Part shown: positions 11,388 through 22,701 of the stretch, piece by piece
How positions within the stretch are numbered: position 1 is the stretch's first letter
Layout of the letters: every line of letters starts with the position of its first letter
Assembly: GCA_034770075.1 (NCBI GenBank)
Contig: CM068384.1
Location: forward strand, 39,157,182-39,221,181
From: Aralia elata
Taxonomy: Eukaryota > Streptophyta > Magnoliopsida > Apiales > Araliaceae
Length of the DNA stretch: 64,000 nucleotides
Reading direction: 5' to 3'
The notes under the pieces: model-generated
The model's input: the letters and a program-made list of their open reading frames with translations, nothing else
What the model was told of the DNA's origin: nothing
Databases searched by the model: none
Made by a program: the position numbers and the translations under genes

Positions 11388-11453
11388 TCACTTGTTTGCT
11401 TTTCCTTTTCCTTTACTAGTAGATGGCTCGTCAGTTCTTTCAACCTTAGCTGC
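11388..11453 (-). other. Candidate short coding exon inside the LTR (copy 1 of 4)
   Basis: On the minus strand, just after an acceptor-like TTGCAG that overlaps its first codon (GCA), 21 codons run to TGA and encode a Lys/Gly-rich tail with the core TDEPSTSKGKGK. The same 66 nt occur without indels in the other three Tekay-like LTRs. Compared with 24931-24996 there are 13 base differences, nine at third codon positions. No ATG precedes it, so it would need splicing from an upstream exon or another start. Coding status is inferred. Confidence 0.5.
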
Positions 11454-12461
11454 AATGTTATTATGCAAGGGTGAGCAATGATTGCCCAGCAAGTATAACA
11501 ACAACAGTAATAATAACATGCGAAATAATTAATGGATATTGAATAATCGAAGATTTAGCTTTTGAGTCAAGAATGTAAAACAAGATTCAAAAGAACGTCT
11601 GAGGGTCTTAAGACCACGAACTATGTCCCAGGTTGTCAATTATTCCTACTTTAAACCTTTAACAGTCGTAAGACTATATGGACCTTGCTTCTCGTACTCA
11701 GGGGGATCAACCCTTTGTACCATGTATGTGCACAACATCTTAATGCTAACGCGTAAATAAATCCCCTATATAAGGGTTGTTCATCTCAGTTTGACATCGG
11801 AGTCCGCACCAAAGGAAGTTTGGTTTGGATTTACTTCAATAACGTTTCTAGAATTTAGAACGCTCATCAACTATGGACTAGTCGAATCAAAAAGGGTTCG
11901 CTAGTCAATCAAGGTTCAAAAGGTGTAATTCGAGAATCAAAACTAAATCTCACAAAAAGTACGATTGAATACGTTCTATATAACTGAAGCATTACAAAGA
12001 GGAAATTAAAAATGTCTCATTGAATCCATGAAATTGAATGGAATAGAAATAATAATTTGCTTGAGTAAATAGTAGCATCATGAAGCTTATATGATAAGAG
12101 AATTAACTTTAGAAACTTGCGTAAACGTAAAAAGTAAGGATAAGATACTTGTCTCGTGCGTAGACTATAAATTTAAGACTCACGTTTCTCTAATCAACCT
12201 ATACATTCCGTTTATAAAACAGTAACAATAATTAGTTACAGTATTATAAACACTTCAGAACTCATTCTCATCTAATTTCATTTTAATAGCTCAGTTGACA
12301 CCGAATAATCAATGGGCTTATGCTACCACCTTTCATAGTAATTTAACATTCATTTTATACATAAGCCTAAGCTTTAGGTATATCTACGATATCATAATAT
12401 GATCTTAAAGAAAGAAGAAAATTTTTACTCTCGTCTTTTTACTCTTTTTTTTTTTTAAATT

Positions 12462-12605
12462 CCCGCCGGGGCGGGAAAACTCTTCACAAAATTCTCGCCG
12501 GGGCGAGCTCCTCGCCGGGGCGAGGAATTGCTTCACAAAATTCTCGCCGGGGCGAGCTCCCCGCCGGGGCGAGAAATCCCTTCACAAAATTCTCGTCGGG
12601 GCGAG
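12462..12605. repeat. GC-rich palindrome cluster, CTCGCCGGGGCGAG type, six copies
   Basis: Modules start at 12462, 12494, 12511, 12543, 12560 and 12592: spacings 32, 17, 32, 17, 32. Each is a dyad of 6-8-nt arms around GG. A further dyad GTTTCTGC/GCAGAAAC follows at about 12619-12648. Confidence 0.85.
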
Positions 12606-13850
12606 AATTACGAATTCCAGTTTCTGCAGTTCGCGAAAAACGCAGAAACAGGCCAAAATTTCCCAATCTTGTTATTCTTATGCGAAATTAAACACACCCA
12701 GATACTATAAATTAAATATAATCGTTACCCAAGCCTTCTAGCATGATTTTAACAACTTATACAACCAAATCAAAGGTTAAAATTCACTGTTCATGCTCTG
12801 TATTTACATATTGATACAGTTAACGAAATCAATCACAGTAAATTCGTTTCTTAACCAAATTAGTCCGTTTAAGTTTCGTTCTTTTCGTTTTTACAAGCAT
12901 AAACATAATTGGTAATCAATTTAACCAATTAACATGTAAATCAAGTACCAATTTCGTACATTTAAACCATGTTCATATGTAACTACTCTGTAACTTCAGA
13001 ACTTGTAATTAAAGCATGATTTCATGAATTTAATTACTCTTAATCATATATAAACCATACAAAACACATCAATGCATGCTTATAATCATCTAATATCAAT
13101 TTATTGAAAGTTTAGCCATAGAATTTACTTTACAGAGAACTTAAAATATGCATTCATGGAGAAAATTAAGAAAACATAATCAGAGACTTGAATTTAAGGA
13201 ATACCTTCAATTAGATGCTTTAAATTATGCAAGATGATGGAAGGATTTCTTCAATTCTCCAAATTCTCTCCTTTTTCTCTCTAGTTCTCTCTGGCTTGAT
13301 AATTAGAAATACTGATTATGAAAATACGTGAGTTTAAAATCTGACGAGTGGTGTCAGTTAATCCCATAATGGGTTAACTGACATCAACCCCCATTAAGGC
13401 CTCGTTTGGCTAGCTTCTTTATTCTTCCTTCTAGTTTATTTTAATAAATAGCTTATTATATAGTTTCATGTCACACTTTAATCAACTAAATAATCTTACT
13501 AAAATCAAATAAATAAAATAGAATAATTCTTCATTAAATCACATAGTCATATAAATAAAATTCTCATTTATTAATAATGACCATTTACTAAATATCTAAT
13601 TAATAATTAAATTAATTAGAAATAACATTATACTTATTTAAATAATGTATTTAATCAAATAAATTCAATTAAACACATACTTTAAATATAAAAATTCTCC
13701 ACATTAATCTAATTAATGTAACACATATAATTAAATTAATCTACCACAAATTCATCGATTAATCAATTAATTCAACAATCAAATCGTCGAAAAATATTTA
13801 TTCAATCAATAAATATTTAAAATAAGTTACAAAAATTCTCGTTCGTCACA

Positions 13851-13868
13851 TCTTTCCCCCCTTAAAAG
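13851..13868 (-). other. Element 1 polypurine tract
   Basis: The minus strand reads AAGGGGGGAAAGA directly before the 3' LTR (TGTGACG...). A similar block, CCCCCCCTTACAAAG AT, recurs at about 13918-13934 with the repeated phrase GATTCTGTCCCCAGAATC, which is itself a near-dyad. Confidence 0.85.
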
Positions 13869-13961
13869 GATTCTGTCCCCAGAATCACGACTCAATTAAC
13901 TCGTCCCGTTACATTCTCCCCCCCTTACAAAGATTCTGTCCCCAGAATCGCTACACAAGGA

Positions 13962-15611
13962 TTAAGCAAATAACTGAGGATAATTTCTCATCATTTGATC
14001 TTCGAGTTCCCACGTAGCTTCTTCAGCGTTGTGGTTTCTCCAGATCGCCTTAACAGAAGGTATAATTTTATTTCTTAGCACTTGCTCTTTCCTGTCAACT
14101 ATCTGAACAGGCTCTTCTTCGTAAGACAAATCTTTCTCAACTTGCAGGGGTTCATACTCTATGACATGCTTGTAGTCGGGCTTGTATGGTCGTAACACCG
14201 AGACATGAAAGACATTGTGGATGTGTTCCAGCGCTGGAGGTAAAGCTACCTCATAAGCGACCTCACCAACTCTTCTTAACACTTCAAAGGGTCCAATGAA
14301 CCTCGGGCTCAGTTTTCCCTTTTTACCAAAACGAATCTTCCCTTTCCAGGGAGATACTTTCAAGAATACGTAGCTACCAGAGTCAAACTCTCGATCCTTA
14401 CGATGTTGATCGGCGTACTTCTTCTGTCTATCCTGAGCTGCTATCAATCTTGCCCTTATCACTTTAACGATTTCTGCGGTCTGTTGTACCAGTTCTGGTC
14501 CGAGCAATTGACGTTCGCCAACTTCATCCCAGCATAATGGAGTTCTGCACTTTCTGCCGTACAACGCTTCGTAAGGCGGCATGCCAATACTTGCGTGATA
14601 ACTGTTGTTATAAGCAAATTCCACCAACGGTAGATGATCGTCCCAATTTCCTTTGAAGTCCATAATGCAAGCTCGTAACATATCCTCCAATGTTTGAATT
14701 GTTCTTTCGCTCTGTCCGTCGGTCTGTGGATGATATGCCGTACTCATACGTAACTGTGTTCCCAAGCATTCTTGTAGTCGTTTCCAAAAGTTCGATGTGA
14801 AGCGCGGATCCCTATCTGAGACAATAGATATAGGAACACCGTGCCTCGAAATAATCTCCTTGACATACAACTTCGCCAACTGATCTAAGTTGAATCTGAT
14901 CTTGATCGGTAGAAAATGTGCTGATTTCGTCTGTCGATCCACGATAACCCATACTGCGTCGAAACCTTTCTGAGTCGTCGGAAGACCTACTACGAAATCT
15001 ATGGTGATGTGCTCCCATTTCCATTCTGGGATTTCTAACGGTTGTAATAGCCCACTTAGTCTCTGATGTTCTGCCTTAACTTTCTGACATGTCAAACATT
15101 TGGCTATACAATCGGCAACGTCTCTCTTCATATTCGGCCACCGAAAATGCTGTCGTAGATCTTGGTACATCTTCGTACTACCCGGATGAATCGAATATCT
15201 CGAATTATGAGCCTCGCTCAAAATTTCCTCCTTAACCTCTTGTACTGGTGGAACCCAAATCCTTCCCTCGAATCTCAATACTCCTTCATTATCCACTTTG
15301 AATTTCACTTCATCACCTCCAGATATTCTTTTCCTGATTTTCTCACATTCTTCGTCCTGCATTTGTGCTTCCTTAACCTTATCCACCAAAGTTGAACCAA
15401 TTCTCAATTGAAATAATTTTTTGTCACACTCCCTCGGATATTTCACCTCCAATTCCAATTTTGCCATTGCTGTAACTAACTCCTCCTGAGCGGTTAAACC
15501 AAATAGTTTCTCCCGTCCCTTTCTGCTTAAGGCATCGGCCACCACATTCGCTTTACCCGGATGGTATAAAATATCGCAGTCGTAATCCTTTATCAATTCC
15601 AACCATCTCCT
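13962..15611 (-). pseudogene. pol: Element 1 pol: RNase H end, integrase, chromodomain
   Basis: This is the C-terminal part of the polyprotein. It starts with the end of RNase H (YHPGKANVVADALSRK). Integrase follows, with the HHCC zinc-binding region (HPGSTKMYQDL ... CLTCQ) and the DDE catalytic core (IDFVVGLP; SDRDPRFTSNFW; YHPQTDGQSERT with its downstream Glu), then a GPF module (SPRFIGPFEVLRRVG). A C-terminal chromodomain-like segment (about the last 60 residues, ending NYPQLFA) would guide integration to chromatin carrying particular histone marks. The segment itself is open for about 546 residues. It is cut off from the upstream frame only by the TAG at 15612-15614. Confidence 0.93.
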
Positions 15612-16505
15612 CTAACGCATATTCAGATCCTTCTGTGTAAAAATATATTTCAGACTTTTGTGGTCTGTATATATTTCACACTTCTCCCCGTAAAGATAGT
15701 GCCTCCATATCTTCAAAGCAAACACCACCGCGGCCAATTCCAAATCATGGGTAGGATACCCCTTCTCATAGTCCTTTAATTGTCGTGACGCGTACGCAAT
15801 GACCTTACCGTTCTGCATAAGCACACAGCCTAGTCCTTTATGCGACGCATCACTGTACACCACAAAATTTCCCGTGCTATCCGGTAGAGACAACACAGGC
15901 GCCGTACTCAACCTCTTCTTTAATTCTTGAAAAATTTCCTCACACTTCTCCGTCCAAAGGAACTTCACCGTCTTTCTAGTCAAATTCGTTAACGGAGTCG
16001 CGATTTTGGAAAAATCCTGAATGAATCTCCTGTAGTAACCCGCTAATCCGAGGAAACTCCTCACTTCTGATGGCGTTCTCGGCTGATCCCAGTTAAGCAC
16101 TGCTTCAACCTTTGACGGATCCACCGAAATCCCATCCTTGTCAATCACATGTCCAAGAAATTGCACTCGCTCTATCCAGAATTCACACTTTGAAAATTTA
16201 GCGTACAACTTCTCTCTTCTTAACGCTTCCAATGTCAACTTCAAATGCTCTGCATGCTCTTCCTTGGTTTTGGAGTAAATTAGAATATCGTCAATGAATA
16301 CTACTACAAACTTGTCCAAAAACGGCTTAAACACCTTGTTCATTAAGTCCATGAATGCTGCAGGAGCATTCGTTAGACCAAATGACATCAACAGAAACTC
16401 GTAGTGACCGTAACGAGTCCTGAACGCTGTCTTCGGCACATCTTCCTTCCTCACCTTCAACTGATGATAACCACTCCTCAAATCTATCTTTGAGAAATAC
16501 CTAGC
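15612..16505 (-). pseudogene. pol: Element 1 pol: reverse transcriptase C-terminal half and RNase H
   Basis: It contains LRSGYHQLKV, MSFGLTNAPAAFM and the catalytic box FVVVFIDDILIYSK (FIDD in place of YxDD, usual for gypsy), then the connection domain and RNase H (VVYSDASHKGLGCVL, HDLELAAVVFALKIWRHYLYG). It runs in the same frame as the neighbouring pieces and ends at a TAG (15612-15614) where the sister element has CAG (Gln). Confidence 0.93.
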
Positions 16506-16922
16506 TCATTTCAATTGATCAAACAAGTCGTCGATTCTTGGCAACGGGTATTTATTTTTAATCGTGACCTTGTTCAACTCTCTGTAATCAATGCAAAGTC
16601 GCATCGATCCGTCCTTCTTCTTAACAAACAACACCGGCGCTCCCCACGGCGATACGCTCGGCTGAATATACTTCTTATCTAAAAGTTCTTGTAGCTGCAC
16701 CATCAATTCTTTCATCTCTACTGGGGCCATACGGTACGGAGCTTTCGATATCGGGGCAGTTCCTGGCGCCAAATCGATTACAAACTCAACTTCTCTATCT
16801 GGCGGAAGTCCTGGCAAATCGTCTGGAAAGACGTCTACAAAGTCCCTTACGACAGGTATCTCTTCTAATTTCGGACTCTCTTTTCGAGTATCAACTATGT
16901 AGGCTAAGTATCCCACACAACC
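16506..16922 (-). pseudogene. pol: Element 1 pol: linker and reverse transcriptase N-terminal part
   Basis: It follows the protease in frame. It shows the FPDDLPGLPPDREVEF linker and the RT fingers motifs (WGAPVLFVKKKDGSMRLC, DYRELNKVTIKNKYPLPRID). It ends in TGA (16506-16508) where element 2 has a glycine codon. Stops at both ends are single-base changes, so ancestral gag-pol was one continuous frame from 18482 to 13962 (1506 codons). Confidence 0.92.
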
Positions 16923-18482
16923 TTATCTTAACAACTTCCTGGCCTGCATCATCGTCAGACAACTCGCTTGTCTAGGCGATTTGCTGCCGTAAAATACTAC
17001 CTTTGACGGAGTCACAAGGTTAATACGTTTCTTCTGGCAATCAATTATCGCTCCATAATTGAATAGCCAATCCATACCCAAAATAACGTCAAATTCCCCA
17101 AGTTTGATTGGGATCAGATCTACTGTCATCACGTTTCCCTTAATGTTCACTCTACAGTTCTTGTGTACGTACCTAACAGGAATTACCTCCCTATTCGCAA
17201 TTTTTATGTTCAAAGGGTAGTCTAACCTTTCCTTAGGCAAATCTAAGTTCTTAGCAAAGTCATCGGATATAAATGAACAAGTAGCACCCGAATCAAACAA
17301 TACATAAGCATCTATATTATTGATCGGAATGATACCTGACACCACATCGCGAGACTGCACGGCATCTTGCACGGTCATGTTGAAAGTCCTTGCAGTTGGT
17401 CGGTTTGCTGGTGCTGATCCGGTTATAGCCAATGTACTACCACCACTGTTTCCCTTATTTCCTCCCGATCCTGTTCCTGCTGCTGCTTTCTTCGGACAAT
17501 CTCTAGCTAGATGATCCTTCGATCCACATGTGAAACAAGCGCCCTTCTTCGGATTCGGACAATTCGGAGCTATGTGGCCCTCCTGGTTGCAATTGTAGCA
17601 AACCCTCTTCCCCTTTAGGAAAATCCCTATGTGATTCTTCCCACATGTAACACATGCTTCTATCTTCTTCTTCTGACCTCCCTGTTGATTTCCAGCAGAT
17701 CCATTATCATTCCACTTCCTCTTCTGGTTGTGACCACCACTGCTACTACCACTTGCCTTATTATTCTCACTTTCACCCTTCTTCTTCTTCTGTTCTTGGT
17801 TGTATCTGGTTATCGCTTCACTTCCTCCCTCAGCTATTATCGCTTTCTCTAACACCGCCGCAAATGTGTTGAGTTGAAACATAGAAACCTTACTGTAAAG
17901 CCAAGGCTTCAATCCTTGCTCAAACCGTCTAGCCTTCCTCTCATCCGTGTTAACCTGGTATGGTGCAAACCTCGCTAATTCGTTGAATTTTGCCGAATAT
18001 TCTGGCACTGTCATCGTTCCTTGTTTAAGTTCGAGAAACTGAACCTCCATCTGATTCTGTGAACTAGCCGGAAAATACATTTCGAAGAACATTTCCTTGA
18101 ACCGATTCCACGGTATGACACCCTCTCCTGCTCTCGTCTTATTGGCTTGCCACCAGTAACTGGCTTCCGACTTTAACATGAAAGTCGCAAAGGCAGTCTT
18201 CTCGTCATTCCCAACCCTAGCGACATCGAAAACTTTCTCCATTTCCATTACCCAGGTTTGGGCTTCTATCGGATTCATCGCTCCTTTAAACTCAGGGGGA
18301 CCAACGGCCTTAAAGTCCTTAAAGGTCGTAGCGTGAGCTTGCGGTTGATTGGCAAAAGCTCCAGTCAAAAGATTCACTAGTTGCTGAACTGGGTTAACAT
18401 CGGGTGGATTATTGTTATTGTTGTTAGTGGACCCCTCAGGGGGTGGTTGTTGACGGGGTCGTCCAGCTCTTCTTGGCGGCAT
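16923..18482 (-). pseudogene. gag: Element 1 gag and protease
   Basis: The start is set at MPPRR (18482), conserved in element 2. An Asn-rich N-terminal stretch is followed by the retrotransposon gag domain (about residues 50-215, with ASYWWQ and the FLELKQGTMTVPEY region). Two CCHC zinc knuckles bind RNA: CYNCNQEGHIAPNC (about 295-308) and CFTCGSKDHLARDC (about 316-329), preceded by a degenerate C-x2-C. The aspartic protease active site DSGATCS is near residue 397, and the flap-side motif ILGMDWL follows. The frame ends at TAA (16923-16925), a Gln codon in element 2. A length of about 519 residues is normal for gag plus protease. Confidence 0.93.
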
Positions 18483-18778
18483 AATTCTGTTCAAGAATAT
18501 GCGCTTATTAGGTCATCACTCAATTTCTTAAGTGCTCAACATTTAACTAAAACAATTCAGGTTAACATTTAACATATAACATCTTCAAATAAAACTGATA
18601 TTTCATTAATTCAAAGGTCTTATACATGAAAAGATAGCATCACTGCTATTTACATCAACTATCCTAAGATCAAACAATCTTTAGGATTAAACAGTCATAT
18701 TCCATTGTGTATAATCACGCTAGAATTTACATCATAAAACATCATAAGTATTTACACATAACTCAAAAACTTCTCCTA

Positions 18779-19531
18779 TCATGGCCTACTAAGGCGTCGA
18801 ACTGCCTGTCTACGTTCTTCCTCCATGATACGGCACATCGTCCTGCGATCCAACATGTACCATGGTAATTCCTCGAACTGAATTGGATAGTGGAAAACTC
18901 GATCCTTGGCCCTATCAATCGCTGTCTGAAATGTGTGGTCAGTCTCCTCAATCTTAGCCCGCTTTGCCCGTTCACCTTCTTCGGAAATCTCTGCACGTCG
19001 GGCGTTACGCATCCAAGCATACTCTGCTCTAGCACGTTCTGCAGACTCCTCACTCAAATCATCCTTTAACTTCTGAATTTCAAGTTTCATCCTTTCATTC
19101 TCAGCTAGCAAGTCTTCTTTTTGACTCTCTGACTGAACTAACTTCCATTCTACATCTCCCAGACGTATATCCAGGTCCTCAATTTCCTCATCCTTTTGCT
19201 CTAGAACAGCCTGACGCTCAGCCACCTGTCCCTCTAACTCCTCCACTCGATCCTGCAACTCTATGTTGCGATCATACACCTGCTCAAACATCTGAAAACC
19301 TATGGAAGATAGTGGTATCTCCTCAGGGTCTTCTTCCTCCTCCTCAATCTCCTCAAGTTCCTCCTCGGGATCTGACTCAGGCTCATGCTCCTGACCCTCA
19401 ACTGTGATCAATGGAGATGGCTCTCTATGCACCAACTGCTCCCTGATAACATGAATATCGCGGGGCTCCTCCTCTCCAGCCACTCGGGGCACAATCTCCC
19501 TAGGCTGACTGGATCCTCCAATATCCGACAT
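18779..19531 (-). CDS. Extra coiled-coil ORF upstream of gag (element 1)
   Basis: A 250-residue intact frame between the primer-binding site and gag, 297 nt upstream of the gag start, on the gag strand. The N-terminal quarter is acidic and low-complexity (poly-Glu near residues 50-75). Residues of about 80-180 show heptad-like Leu/Glu/Lys content typical of a coiled coil. The C-terminal about 55 residues are the best conserved (HYPxQ, DRRTM, RIMExER, AVRR) and basic at the end. Element 2 has a homologue at the same position (32792-33583). I recognise no known domain. Other plant gypsy groups (Tat/Ogre) are known to carry unrelated ORFs here. The function is unknown; a structural or nucleic-acid-associated role is a guess. 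Confidence 0.85.
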   Translation of the reverse strand: MSDIGGSSQPREIVPRVAGEEEPRDIHVIREQLVHREPSPLITVEGQEHEPESDPEEELEEIEEEEEDPEEIPLSSIGFQMFEQVYDRNIELQDRVEELEGQVAERQAVLEQKDEEIEDLDIRLGDVEWKLVQSESQKEDLLAENERMKLEIQKLKDDLSEESAERARAEYAWMRNARRAEISEEGERAKRAKIEETDHTFQTAIDRAKDRVFHYPIQFEELPWYMLDRRTMCRIMEEERRQAVRRLSRP

Positions 19532-19748
19532 CCTGACAACAAAGTTTAAGTTTTAATTAATACTCGGTACTAGTCGCAGCACATAGGTTGTTAACACATA
19601 AGCACATAGCACATAAGGTCTTTTATTATCTTTAATGAATTTCCTTAATTCATTCCCTAGAACTCGATGAGAGTTTATCACCACTATATTTTCTGACTCT
19701 TAAAAGGCTACTACCCTAAGGTTTCCCCACCTAAGGTTCATAACCTAC

Positions 19749-19761
19749 GGCTTTGATACCA
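19749..19761 (-). other. Element 1 primer-binding site, tRNA-Met type
   Basis: The minus strand reads TGGTATCAAAGCC, one mismatch to the initiator-Met site, three bases from the LTR end. Confidence 0.85.
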
Positions 19762-20020
19762 ACATGTGACACCCCCAAATCCGGGTACTTCATTTCCTCA
19801 GGATTTGGTGTTCACAATCCAAAAACATCACATCACATCTAACTACCCATTCAAATAAAAATGAAAATACTTGAATAGAAATAGAAATCTCCCATTAGAG
19901 GGTTACAACATCATTCATAAACAAATCCCAGGTTATCTAACCTTAAATAAACATCAGTGCGAAAAACATAAACGAAGTCTAATACATAAACAACAATAAA
20001 CCAAATACAACAAGTCTTCA

Positions 20021-20086
20021 TCACTTGTTTGCTTTTCCTTTTCCTTTACTAGTAGATGACTCGTCAGTTCTTTCAACCTTAGCTGC
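20021..20086 (-). other. Candidate short coding exon inside the LTR (copy 2 of 4)
   Basis: It has the same 21 codons and stop as 11388-11453, with one Pro-to-Ser change in the TDEPSTS core. It is followed on the minus strand by TGATGAAG and preceded by TTGCAG. In this 5' LTR copy it lies about 260 nt upstream of the primer-binding site. Confidence 0.5.
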
Positions 20087-21095
20087 AATGTTATTATGCA
20101 AGGGTGAGCAATGATTGCCCAGCAAGTATAACAACAACAGTAATAATAACATGCGAAATAATTAATGGATATTGAATAATCGAAGATTTAGTTTTTGAGT
20201 CAAGAATGTAAAACAAGATTCAAAAGAACGTCTGAGGGTCTTAAGACCACGAACTATGTCCCAGGTTGTCAAGTATTCCTACTTTAAACCTTTAACAGTC
20301 GTAAGACTATATGGACCTTGCTTCTCGTACTCAGGGGGATCAACCCTTTGTACCATGTATGTGCACAACATCTTAACGCTAACGCGTAAATAAATCCCCT
20401 ATATAAGGGTTGTTCATCTCAGTTTGACATCAGAGTCCGCACCAAAAGAAGTTTGGTTTGGATTTACTTCAATAACGTTTCTAGAATTTAGAACACTCAT
20501 CAACTATGGACTAGTCGAATCAAAAAGGGTTCGCTAGTCAATCAAGGTTCAAAAGGTGTAATTCGAGAATCAAAACTAAATCTCACAAAAAGTACGATTG
20601 AATACGTTCTATATAACTGAAGCATTACAAAGAGGAAATTAAAAATGTCTCATTGAATCCATGAAATTGAATGGAATAGAAATAATAATTTGCTTGAGTA
20701 AATAGTAGCATCATGAAGCTTATATGATAAGAGAATTAACTTTAGAAACTTGCGTAAACGTAAAAAGTAAGGATAAGATACTTGCCTCGTGCGTAGACTA
20801 TAAATTTAAGACTCGCGTTTCTCTAATCAACCTATACATTCCGTTTATAAAACAGTAACAATAATTAGTTACAGTATTATAAACACTTCAGAACTCATTC
20901 TCATCTAATTTCATTTTAATAGCTCAGTTGACACCGAATAATCAATGGGCTTATGCTACCACCTTTCATAGTAATTTAACATTCATTTTATACATAAGCC
21001 TAAGCTTTAGGTATATCTACGATATCATAATATGATCTTAAAGAAAGAAGAAAATTTTTACTCTCGTCTTTTTACTCTTTTTTTTTTTTTTAAAT

Positions 21096-21223
21096 TCCCG
21101 CCGGGGCGGGAAAACTCTTCACAAAATTCTCGCCGGGGCGAGGAATTGCTTCACAAAATTCTCGCCGGGGCGAGCTCCACGCCGGGGCGAGAAATGCCTT
21201 CACAAAATTCTCGCCGGGGCGAG
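21096..21223. repeat. GC-rich palindrome cluster, CTCGCCGGGGCGAG type, five copies
   Basis: Modules start at 21096, 21129, 21161, 21178 and 21210 (spacings 33, 32, 17, 32). One 17-bp-spaced module of the partner LTR is absent, so copy number changed after or during insertion. Confidence 0.85.
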
Positions 21224-22470
21224 AATTACGAATTCCAGTTTCTGCAGTTCGCGAAAAACGCAGAAACACGCCAAAATTTCCCAATCTTGTTATTCTTATG
21301 CGAAATTAAACACACCCAGACACTATAAATTAAATATAATCGTTACCCAAGCCTTCTAGCATGATTTTAACAACTTATACAACCAAATCAAAGGTTAAAA
21401 TTCACTGTTCATGCTCTGTATTTACATATTGATACAGTTAACGAAATCAATCACAGTAAATTCGTTTCTTAACCAAATTAGTCCGTTTAAGTTTCGTTCT
21501 TTTCGTTTTTACAAGCATAAACATAATTGGTAATCAATATAACCAATTAACATGTAAATCAAGTACCAATTTCGTACATTTAAACCATGTTCATATGTAA
21601 CTACTCTGTAACCTCAGAACTTGTAATTAAAGCATGATTTCATGAATTTAATTACTCTTAATCATATATAAACCATACAAAACACATCAATGCATGCTTA
21701 TAATCATCTAATATCAATTTATTGAAAGTTTAGCCATAGAATTTACTTTACAGAGAACTTAAAATATGCATTCATGGAGAAAATTAAGAAAACATAATCA
21801 GAGACTTGAATTTAAGGATTACCTTCAATTAGATGCTTTAAATTATGCAAGATGATGGAAGGATTTCTTCAATTCTCCAAATTCTCTCCTTTTTCTCTCT
21901 AGTTCTCTCTCTGGCTTGATAATTAGAAATACTGATTATGGAAATACGTGAGTTTAAAATCTGACGAGTGGTGTCAGTTAATCCCATAATGGGTTAACTG
22001 ACATCAACCCCCATTAAGGCCTCGTTTGGCTAGCTTCTTTATTCTTCCTTCTAGTTTATTTTAATAAATAGCTTATTATATAGTTTCATGTCACACTTTA
22101 ATCAACTAAATAATCTTACTAAAATCAAATAAATAAAATAGAATAATTCTTCATTAAATCACATAGTCATATAAATAAAATTCTCATTTATTAATAATGA
22201 CCATTTACTAAATATCTAATTAATAATTAAATTAATTAGAAATAACATTATACTTATTTAAATAATGTATTTAATCAAATAAATTCAATTAAACACATAC
22301 TTTAAATATAAAAATTCTCCACATTAATCTAATTAATGTAACACATATAATTAAATTAATCTACCACAAATTCATCGATTAATCAATTAATTCAACAATC
22401 ATATCGTCGAAAAATATTTATTCAATCAATAAATATTTAAAATAAGTTACAAAAATTCTCGTTCGTCACA

Positions 22471-22701
22471 ATATTTAATTGATTCAATTATCTTATCAAT
22501 TTATTGATATTAAAATCCTTATGTTAGCCCATTAATTTAATATATCCATTAATTGGGTCTTTTTTTAATTGAATCAACCATATAGTCACATAGTCACCCA
22601 AATCACGTAATGGTTTAAATTAATTCCCACAAAATTTAACTCATTAGAAATTAAATTCTAAATTTTATTTATAATGTCACTTAAAATTCTTGGTCATTAC
22701 A
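22471..22701 (-). mobile_element. Right end of the gypsy LTR that hosts element 1
   Basis: It starts with the duplicated ATATT and continues the AT-rich LTR debris seen left of 11131. It ends GGTCATTACA at 22701, where the sequence switches to Athila-type gag coding. On the minus strand this reads TGTAATGACC, a typical gypsy LTR start. It is therefore an insertion into an Athila element that was later itself invaded by element 1. Confidence 0.55.

Larger units (their letters stand above)
11132..13850 (-). repeat. Element 1 3' LTR
   Basis: 2719 bp, starting TGTGACACCCCC and ending GTTCGTCACA. In minus orientation a TATATAA box lies around 13458-13466, suggesting transcription starts near 13430, so the GC-rich cluster and the short coding-like segment would both be in the transcribed leader. 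A pyrimidine-rich tract is present near 13255-13300. Confidence 0.93.
11132..22470 (-). mobile_element. Element 1: chromovirus-type Ty3/gypsy retrotransposon (Tekay-like)
   Basis: Complete in structure: target duplication ATATT (11127-11131 and 22471-22475), LTRs 11132-13850 and 19765-22470, primer-binding site 19761-19749 and polypurine tract at 13851. The minus-strand gene order is extra ORF, gag, protease, reverse transcriptase, RNase H, integrase, chromodomain. The LTRs differ by roughly 1-2% by eye, so the insertion is recent. The polyprotein frame carries three stop codons and no frameshift, so this copy is probably inactive. It is inserted in older gypsy LTR debris. Confidence 0.93.
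19765..22470 (-). repeat. Element 1 5' LTR
   Basis: It starts TGTGACACCCCC and ends GTTCGTCACA, collinear with 11132-13850. The clearest structural difference is one fewer GC-rich palindrome module. Confidence 0.93.
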
